Source of the DNA: Peronospora farinosa
Taxonomy: Eukaryota; Oomycota; Peronosporomycetes; Peronosporales; Peronosporaceae
NCBI GenBank assembly: GCA_947646735.1
Contig: CANTFK010000633.1
Coordinates: 1-64,000, forward strand
DNA length: 64,000 nucleotides
Direction: 5' to 3'
Part shown: one piece after another, positions 56,157 through 64,000 of the stretch
Layout of the letters: each line of letters begins with the position of its first letter
Numbering within the stretch: position 1 is the stretch's first letter
Notes under the pieces: generated by a model
What the model was told of the DNA's origin: nothing
What the model saw: only the letters and a program-made list of their open reading frames with translations
Database searches by the model: none
Translations under genes and position numbers: made by a program

Positions 56157-58356
56157 CTACATATCTGCCACTGCGTACTTGTAGGCTTCTTCGCTGACCG
56201 CAGTGCTCGCATTCTGTCGCATCATTATCTTTTCCTCCCAATTCGTACCCCGCACAACACCGTCCCAGCGATAGCCTGGCATGATATTGAAACGGTTGGG
56301 TGGGGCAGGTGGACCCGCGTATTTTCGCTTGACATTGCTCGCCTTCTTGTCCTTCTTGCTTTTCTTTTTTGTCTTGCTCTTGCCTTCAGCCAGTGGGTCC
56401 TCCTGAAAAATCTTGCTATTAAGAGGATCAAATGCACGTACCCGCCCCCGGCGCTTTCGCTCAAGCTCTTCATCATCTTCATGACGGGCAAATGGGGTAT
56501 TTTTCATCTGCTCCATCAATTCCAGCTGCGACTTGCGTTCTTGCTTTTGCACTTCACCCGTACCCCACTCGTACTCTTCGCGTTCCTCACGCTTGCGCTT
56601 ACCATCTCGAACTTCCTGTTGCCGAACCATCTCGTTAAGCATGTCCAACTTGCGACCACGCTTGTCACGATACACCGTCTTGGCATTCGCACCCATCTCA
56701 GAGGCATCGATGCCGCGCATAATGTCGTTTTCCTTCGCCGCAATCTTGCGTTGCCTGTCAAACTCGGCAGCAGTAAACAAGCCAGCCTTTTTCTCTTCCT
56801 TCACATCGTGTGTCCCAATGTTGGGGTCCTTCTTTAGTTTCGAACCGCCGGCATTTTCACTCTTGAGATCGTTACGCAAAGGTGACTTCACAGCCATACG
56901 CGAAGGTGACTTCATAACCGTACGCGAGCTTTTATACGCATTATAATCGTCCCGTGATTCCGCTAGATCGACTGATTCATGCCGCGATGATCTGCGTTTT
57001 GGACTATGCGATCGTGAACGAGAGCGTCGAAAAGAAAAGTCTACGACGTGTTTTGCACGACTGCGGCTGTGACTACGACCACGTGTGGAGTCATCTCGTC
57101 GAGGCGAGCCCCACCTCGTCGACTTTCTCGGTGATCGTCGGCGTGGCCCGGATGGTAAGCGGCTGTCACAACGACGCGTGCGAGGCGATCGGCTACGGCT
57201 TTGACGCTCTCTTCGACTCGAGGTTGGAACATATGCACTTCGTTCCCGGTCACGGTCATTCTCTCGACTATTACTTCGGCTCCTAGTATTGATTTTGCTG
57301 CGATGTCGGTTGGTGGTATCATCTTTCTTGGAGGCAGAAGAAGACCGCCTCTCACTTCGACTATGGCGAGTGCGAATGTCTCGACCAAGAGAATCTACGC
57401 GACGCTGTCGATCAGGTACAATAGGCGACCCAGATGGCGAGTGTCGACGTCTCTGTTCATTTCGTTTTGATCCGTCTTCCATGTGATAAGATCTCTTTGG
57501 ATGCGATGTGTCCTTGTTGTCCTCAACACTACATTTTTGCTTAACTGGAAGACGACGAGAAGGCGAAACAACATCGCCTCGTGCATGCTGCGACGAAGCA
57601 GTTTTCTTCCTGTCACGACGCGATGGTGAAGCATCACCATCCCGCTCCTTACGCGCAGGTCGTCTTGGTGGCGAGGCGTCTTCACTCTGTTGTTCATTTC
57701 GACGCTGCTCACGTCGTTCCTGCCTCTTTGGTGGCAAGACATTCGTTTTGTCGTTGCTGTCACTATCTTCTCTTCGTTTTTCAAATATCTTCTGAACAGC
57801 ATCGGGTTGCCTTCGTGGCGGAGACGCATCCTGATTCTTTGGTCGTCTCGGTGGCGATACCTCGTCGTCCTCGTGTCCATTCCTACGACCTTCTTCCCCT
57901 CTTTTTTTCCGAGGTGGTGACAGATCTTCATCTTTTGTAATCTTTTCTTCCTTCTTCTTACCCTGAAACTCATCCAAGTACTTGTCCGAATCCACATAAA
58001 CCGGCAGATCGTGAACATCCATCACCTCGTCCCCGTCCGCGGCCACCACCAATGGCTGCTCATCCTCAGCGACGTCAAGTTCCCACTTTTTATCAATGTC
58101 TTCTCTACTAGGCGCCGAATGCTCCCACGCGTCGTCTGCGTCGACCACGTGCGTACCCACAGCTGCAGATTTTACCTTTTTGACTTTTTTGACTTTCTTC
58201 CTCTTCTTGTCTCCGTCTGCAGCGTCTAAGAGAAAAATAGAAAGATGAGGTATAAGTGTCTTGACTATGAATTAAAGCCACAGAGGCTTAGAAGAAGCAC
58301 GTACTATCACCACCGCCAGACATATAGCGCTGCAGATATTCCAGCTTTGACGTCAT
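56157..58356 (-). CDS. BUD13: BUD13/CWC26 homologue, RES complex splicing factor
   Basis: Two exons: 58356-58305 (MTSKLEYLQRYMSGGD) and 58225-56157, a 79-nt intron (GTACGT...CTTAG, phase 1), 706 residues. The N terminus keeps the conserved LEYLQRYMSG block, then a Lys-rich patch KKRKKVKKVKKVK. The middle has many SPPRR or SPSRR repeats, in the style of BUD13 from animals, and an RS-like tract (SRSRSNSRENDRDRERS). The C terminal 150 residues are the BUD13 domain: TVYRDKRGRKLDMLNEMV and PNRFNIMPGYRWDGVVRGTN. BUD13 with RBM-X2/SNIP1 partners forms the RES complex that aids splicing and nuclear pre-mRNA retention. Its start is only 93 bp from the stop of the next gene upstream. Confidence 0.93.
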
Positions 58357-58449
58357 GATCACCTACTGGATGCAAACGTATTTGTGATTTGGTATCATGT
58401 AATATATTTTGTGGGTCACTAATTTTGCTCCATGTACACATATTTTGGT

Positions 58450-59868
58450 TCATGGCTTCAACATGGCGCGGAGCACGAAAGACATGAGGGAACCACCAGT
58501 GAGACCAAGAGACAGCACGAAAAAGATGATACTGCCTCCCAGTTCTTTTTCAGCGTTCTTGTGAAGTAAATTGGGATACTCCATAAATGCCAGTGCACAT
58601 AGCAGTCCATTGGAGAAGGCGCAGCCAGCAATGAAGAGTATGGCCAGCACGTCACTTCGAAAGACGACTTTCGTGATCACTTCGTGCGATTTGTTTTGCA
58701 AATTACAAAGCATCAACAATGGGAAGAAGAGCAGTCGTCCAATACTGACGAGTAGCACCCTCTTCTGTCCGAGTGTCGGCCACCACGATGCGGATAGCCG
58801 CGCGACGAAGTCCGACGCATTAAAGAGGACGAGCGTGAACGGGGTGAACAGCTGGTCGAATAAGACACCTCTTTCTGGGTGCATTGACTTGATCATAGAA
58901 GTAATTCCAGGAAAAATACCTAGCGTCACGATAAATATGAAGAACGTCGCTATCACGTAGAACCGTATCTTGAAGGCAATCTCCAGCATATCCACTTTGT
59001 CGCCAGTGTCTTCAAGGTCATCTTCTCCGTCCAGCAGGCGTTTCCGTGGGGAAGCATCGGATGCATCAACCGTGTCTGCTTCACTTGACGCATCATCAAA
59101 ATAAAGTTTCGGATTGTGTCCAGGATGATCGACTCTCTGATAGTGGCGGAACAACTGCATCCTAGTGAGGACCGCAAAAGACAGCAGACACAAGACGAGC
59201 GTGATGAACACCAGCACGAAGTACAGGAGTGCACACAAGTCTGCATTAGCATGCAGTCCATAGAAAAATTTGGAATCATCTTCTCCTGCCCACAAAATGA
59301 TCATGTTTGACAGAGATACGGCTAATCCAGCAAAACTTTGTCCGCTAACCACCGCTTGTGTATACCGCGGCGGGAACGTCGCGACAATACGTAGCAGCCC
59401 TTCTTGCATCAATGTCGAAGCGCATGCAACCAGGATTATGCTCACGATGGTCGTATAAAAGAACGAATAACCTAACATAACGCTCAGAAACATGGATTAG
59501 TATAGCAAATGTAGCCTAATTGTCACAAAATTCTGCAAGTTCATACCGTGGAATTCGGGCATACGCGTCCAGGCGCAGTGCATCGAGATGACGCCCATGA
59601 TAACGACAAGTGAGAACAAGACAGTACGCACGGCACTTGCCATGCGATCCGCGATGACCGTCGTACGAATGAGCATCGTCATGAGAGTGCTCACATTAAA
59701 GGCCATACTAAACCAGTTAAGGAACGAATCTTCGTATGTGGTACCTGACAGACGGTGCTGAAAATAAGCCTGTGCAGTGATGAATACGTTCCATGGCAGT
59801 GATGATCCAATGCCGATAAAGAAAAAGATGGCGAATACTACGCCCGAAGTGTGCTGTCGGCCCCCCAT
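58450..59868 (-). CDS. Equilibrative nucleoside transporter (ENT/SLC29 family)
   Basis: Two exons: 59868-59547 and 59471-58450, with a 75-nt intron (GTATGA donor, branch-like TACTAAT, TTAG acceptor, phase 1), 447 residues. About eleven hydrophobic helices are visible: three in exon 1, including FFFIGIGSSLPWNVFITAQ with the family PWN motif in the first helix, and the rest in exon 2. A long, charged cytosolic loop (about 230-280, DDASSEADTVDASDASPR) lies after helix six, as in SLC29 proteins. The C terminus (LLCALAFMEYPNLL, then LGLTGGSLMSFVLRAML) resembles the ENT C-terminal helices. ENTs move nucleosides or nucleobases down their gradient. Upstream of the ATG, the in-frame sequence lacks a better start. 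Whether it sits in the plasma membrane or elsewhere cannot be told. Confidence 0.9.
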
Positions 59869-60086
59869 CCCGATACTTGAAGAAGAATTGCCGGGCGTAT
59901 CCTATAACGGGTCGAAAAACTTGAAATTTACCCCAAAAAAAGGATATCGTGATAAAATAATCACATTTGAATTTTTACGCTAGCTATGATTGAATGACGT
60001 AGAGGATGACCAATCAGCAGTCGCCATGTGAGAGGACACGCTAAGATCGGCAACATCCCTTCTTTCAACTCTTCCGCGCTGACATA

Positions 60087-60152
60087 AAGTTTCCTCGTCA
60101 ATCATTTAGCACCAAACACGCTTTAGTGCTAATTGATAGACGAAGGAAACTT
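60087..60152. repeat. 26-bp inverted repeat (hairpin) upstream of ENT gene
   Basis: Left arm 60087-60112 (AAGTTTCCTCGTCAATCATT...) and right arm 60126-60152 pair with few mismatches and one bulge around a 13-nt loop. The loop and right flank repeat CATTTAGCACC/CAACACGCTT-type words directly, so the region is both an inverted and a direct repeat. It lies about 220 bp upstream of the ENT start codon. Confidence 0.7.
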
Positions 60153-60367
60153 CATTTAGCACCCAACACGCTTGCCACCCAGCTAACGGGCACGTCGCCA
60201 GCGAAAAATTCACACGTCAACCGGATAATGTAGCGCTTCTGATCAGTCAACACAAGGAGCAGACCGATCGACACAAGGAATCAGGTATTCAGGCAAAGAT
60301 AGAGTAAAGGAGTTAACAGGAAAGGACTATATTAAATACTACTCAATTTGCGATCTACTTGGCAGTC

Positions 60368-60603
60368 TTCGTCGTGCTGTAAAGGAACTCGAGTCTGGCC
60401 ACACGACTGTTCCGGGGAAGGGATATATTTGCCCCCCCCCCCCGTTGAAGACAGGCGTGTGGTTAGACTCAAGTGCGAGCTGAACCCCACGTGGCACGAA
60501 TTCGTCGTCCTAAAGAACTTGCTCTTAGCTACTCACTGTTCCGGGAAGGGATATATTCTGGCCCCCCGTCGAAGACAGTTGTGTAGCGAAGTTCAAGTGC
60601 GAG
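60368..60603. repeat. Two direct repeat units of about 105 bp with homopolymer C runs
   Basis: Copies at about 60368-60479 and 60500-60603 share the words TTCGTCGT, AAAGAACT, CACTGTTCCGGG, AAGGGATATAT, a run of C, CGAAGACAG and AAGTGCGAG. The C run is 12 long in copy 1 and 6 in copy 2. Two copies in tandem suggest a promoter or terminator duplication inside an LTR or a satellite remnant. No frame is plausible across them. Confidence 0.65.
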
Positions 60604-61911
60604 TAAAGCTCCATGATATACTTGGACTGTGAGCTCGTTCGAGTAGCAACACCCTTCCATACCCGCCATCGGAAGCGGTCTCCCTTACCTTACGATCCGG
60701 GAGCAAAGTAAAGGTCAGGTTGTTGATACCCCTGAAACAAGAAGGATAAATCCAAATACAATAAGCTATTTAAAGAATTTGGTTCTAAGCCCACTCTCGA
60801 ATAGGTCGATCGAGTGGCCACCTACCGGCCCACCGAGTGAAGCATATTCACTCGAGGCCCCCAGGTCTACCTCTCTCAAGGCAGACCTCTGCATCCTCAC
60901 CAAGTCCTCCGAAGAGTGCAACCCGCCAGCCGACGGGTACACAAGGTAAGAGAAGGTCCATAAGCGGCATCGGAGGTACCCCCTCCGACAGTCGGCAGTC
61001 CGGCACAATGAGTGGTTGGAGTCTCATCATAATATTCTAAGAATCCACTTAATTACAGTTGTTCACGGCACACATAACGCCTAGTCAAAGACTTTTCGAA
61101 ATCTCCTTGAAGGAGATCTCGACTAATCGATTGATAACGAAAAGACACTATCTTCATGGAGCCCAATGGGTCCCCTCTAACCACACTTCAGTGTAAAGAT
61201 GACACTAGTCATGCATCGAATCCGTCCCTGAACTTGGTGCTGCGGATGCGCTTACAGCGTTACGCGATCCGCCTGACGTATCTTCAACGGCGACGGTTAA
61301 TAACCTGCTCGATGAGCAACAACAACGGTCCGTTAACGAATAGGAAGGCGCAAAGCGCCGGTCAAAGAATATGAATAGACTTCAGGGCCACCGGCAGTAT
61401 AAGTATGCCACTCTCTGTGGGAGAGGCCTTAAGAAGGTATATAATAGTCCCTCTATTTAGCCTACGACTACTTCTACTGAGTATATCGCCACGCAAACGG
61501 CTCTTCGACAACAGTATCTTATACTCCACATCACCAAGCGAAGCCAATACTTAGCACGCCTCACTATGGTGCACCAGCGTTCCCATCGCCGGAAAAACCG
61601 AGGAGGAAGAGGCTAAGACCTTAAGCCTCTGGCGCACTATGCACCACGCCTAAGCAGCATGTGAGCTCTACGAGCAAGTGAAGACGTGGCAGACGTTCGC
61701 CTAAAACAAAAATGCGATACGACTGCGCTAAACTGAAGACTCGAGTAAAGTTGCGGTCACAACGAACGCAATATGCGTCTGCTACGCAGCAGTAAAGTGT
61801 CTCGTCTACTCCTTTAGCCGAGAGTTCACGACAGGTTGAGCCTGTGAGTGCCCGCCATCGCCACTACTGGCGAGAAACGCCATTACCAACAGTTGGCCCT
61901 GCGCACGACGT
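60604..61911. other. Repeat-rich region, no supported gene
   Basis: No convincing coding frame. The GC-richer composition and the neighbouring gypsy integrase suggest LTR or internal retrotransposon sequence, with many short frames on both strands that carry no domain. Confidence 0.4.
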
Positions 61912-63060
61912 TCAAAACGTCCACGGCGTACGGTCAGTCCTGCCATAGGAGAACCTCGAATCTCCATGAGTTCCACGACTTGGGGTGATCCGCCACTTTA
62001 CCAGATACTGGTTTTGACCATGGCGGAAACGTTTCTGCAGTAGACTTTCCACATGGAATTGAAGGTTCCCTTGTCCGTGAAGCAAAGCCGGAGGAGGCCG
62101 GTGTATCGGCACAAGCTCATGCCGAGCTACTTCAAGAGGTGCAGTCTCTCCACTGTGCAGTCAATGAATTCCCGCCTCGAGTCTCTAAAATAGAGCCGAA
62201 TCCGAGGGAGGGTCAGCTTGACATCTTAGTTCAGATGATACGTCCCGCGACAATACCGATAAGCTCGGCGCAAGCTCCTTAGTGTTCACTTGGGACGGAT
62301 CCCGATATGGTTTGAGCATGCCGACGTAGAACACGGGATGTGTACGCAATTTGCGCGGCAAATTAAGCGTAAACGCTAGGCCTTTCTTGGCCACGACCGC
62401 AAACGGTCCAATGAAGCGCGAATGCAACTTTGTCTCAAAGACAGCAGACACTACTTTAGTAGGTAGGCTCTAAGCATTAACTAAGACTTGGTATTCGCTT
62501 TCATAACAGTTAATACAACTTTTGACTTTATCATCAGCATATTTTTGTTTTTCTTGGCTATCAGCCATTGCGTCACGCACATGTCTTAAGACAAGCAACC
62601 GCGTCGCGGAAACGCGCTCACCTGTTTCTTAACAGTATTAGGGCTGAAATCAGCAAGCCGATCGGCAACCTCTCCCCCACCAAGCGCCGAACCACTTGGT
62701 GGTAGCGTAAACGGAACACACGGATGCGTGAGGCCATTCGCATTAGAACGGAATGTAGCCGGTCGAGGCGTGCACGGAGTTATTGAGTGCAAACTCAACA
62801 ACAGGGAGCATAGATCTTTATCGCTTAGGCGTTTCGGCACAAACGCTGCGGAGGATATCTTCAAAAACACGATTGATACGTTCAGTTTGACCACCGGTCT
62901 GCGGATGATCCGCTGTGGACATGTCTAATCGGGTGCCTAGCACCTGAAAAACGGACTTTCAAAACTTATTCGTGAAGCGTAAATCACGGTCAGAAACAAT
63001 TGCCACTGGCAAGACATGCTGACATATTACTCGATCGACTGATGTGTTAAAGTAAAAGTT
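61912..63060 (-). pseudogene. Degenerate Ty3/gypsy chromovirus integrase with chromodomain
   Basis: Read on the minus strand from about 63050 downwards, broken frames give integrase blocks in the right order: VSDRDLRFTNKF (catalytic Asp region), MSTADHPQTGGQTERIN (with the conserved HPQT/GQTER), NGLTHP, the integrase C-terminal block RFIGPFAVVAKKG and FYVGMLKPY near 62300-62440, and a chromodomain (VESLLQKRF ... QYLVKW) near 62010-62080. Stops and frame changes occur between the blocks (for example after TNKF and after PKR), so no intact protein is made. The reverse transcriptase half was not found in this window. Chromovirus integrases use the chromodomain to target insertion into heterochromatin. 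It is an old copy. Confidence 0.85.
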
Positions 63061-64000
63061 GGAAAGTTTTCCAAAGAAGTGTTTCGAAGAGTGAGTTTTA
63101 TTACCAACATTATGTGCGCCCTAACTACGAGCACCCTGATTTGCAGCCGCTCCCTTTCTCCTGCACGATGTTAGCACAAGATGTGCTCACCTTCCGTCTT
63201 TTCTGTCGCCTGCAAATTAAAATATACAAAACAAAAGGTAATCCTGGAAAACGGCAGTTTCTTGTGTCTTGAGACCTGGTAGCAATTAAAATACCGTTTT
63301 CCAACATGATGATCCATTAATCTGGTAAAAGACTGATTAAGGATAATCGTGTTTACCCCGAACACCTGTGTGGGGATCACTATATGCTATATCCTATTAT
63401 GTAGACGTCAAGCTAGCTAGGGGAATAACGAAATACGCATCACTCTCTCTTTTGCATTTAAATTGTGTGTGCTATTGTTGTCCTTTTTATTTAACTTCTA
63501 ACATAGGCCTCCATAGGGGGGCTACACGCTAGCACCGTCTTTTTGGTGCATCATGGGTAGCCGGCGGATAGAGACCCAAAACCTCCGGGGCTTGAGTGTC
63601 GAGATTCGAGCGAACTGGCTTAAATCCTAGAGAAGAACGCCCGCAGCCGACCGACCGTTTTTCTGGTTAATACAGAAGACTCATGTAAAAAGTGACGGGG
63701 AGGCAGACCGTCTAGCGGTTACCTGAACGCGATTAATGGAGCAACATCAGCCACACGAACCGACGTTGTCCCATTAAAATGTCGATGAGAGCGAAATGGG
63801 TGAAGTAGCTATTGTGACGACACCACTATTTCCGAAGTATTCACTGTAATAATCAGTCATTGTTGTGACTGATAGTTGAGGGAAGGGGTAATGTAATGTC
63901 GTGAGCCCGTTACACAACAATGAAGTGCCAATGTAAATATATCTTATCTGATAATATTCGACAATAGTATCTTTTCTTATCGTATTGTACTCGCATCTTC
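63061..64000. other. Right-end repeat region, no supported gene
   Basis: AT-rich, with no coding frame beyond short ones (for example 63125-63380 on the minus strand, no domain). The segment 63500-63960 has features like an LTR end (GGGGTAATGTAATGTCGTGA and a GTTACA word) and probably belongs to the gypsy element or a neighbour; this is inference from style only. Confidence 0.35.

Overview
The window reads as nuclear DNA of an oomycete, most likely from the Phytophthora and downy mildew group. Several things point that way: short introns (about 53-136 nt) with GTACGT- or GTAAGT-like donors, compact genes on both strands, protein families shared with animals and plants (Integrator, clathrin, UBR and HECT ligases), a CENP-B/psq-type protein, a decayed Ty3/gypsy chromovirus, and tandem LTR-like repeats. 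There are no bacterial operons, no CRISPR array, no prophage, and no RNA gene I can support.

Layout. 1-1260 is repeat territory: two tandem LTR-like units, a cluster of perfect palindromes, and a 24-bp satellite. 1690-8372 holds a MoCF/CinA-type protein (+), an EDC4/Ge-1 decapping scaffold (-) and a FAM210/DUF1279 mitochondrial membrane protein (+). 9386-17326 is an eight-exon INTS1-like Integrator subunit (+) with a very acidic N-terminal extension. PIG-F (-), PET117 (+), a 1538-residue protein with weak FANCA resemblance (-) and clathrin heavy chain (-) follow, up to 30253. Then come a nicotinamidase-like hydrolase (-), an unknown membrane protein (-), a membrane-anchored RanBP2-zinc-finger/HECT ligase (+), a psq/CENP-B HTH protein (-), a small unknown gene (+), mitochondrial succinyl-CoA ligase alpha (-) and a UBR1-type N-degron ligase (-) ending at 46867. 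47936-59868 holds an ankyrin/FYVE-like protein, fructose-1,6-bisphosphatase, eEF1B-beta, BUD13 and an equilibrative nucleoside transporter, all on the minus strand, after a gene-poor gap of 3.3 kb. 60300-64000 is repeat-rich and contains a broken gypsy integrase with a chromodomain.

Functionally this is mostly housekeeping: RNA processing and decay (EDC4, INTS1, BUD13), protein turnover (HECT, UBR1), trafficking and GPI anchors (clathrin, PIG-F), and mitochondrial or central metabolism (FAM210, PET117, succinyl-CoA ligase, FBPase). I see no coordinated gene cluster and no convincing new multi-gene system. The best leads are an apparent 28-nt micro-intron or frameshift in PIG-F, the possible FANCA homologue, three long near-perfect hairpins in intergenic DNA, and the palindrome cluster at the left end. 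Splice models were built by eye from GT/AG signals, phase and family conservation; no RNA evidence was available.
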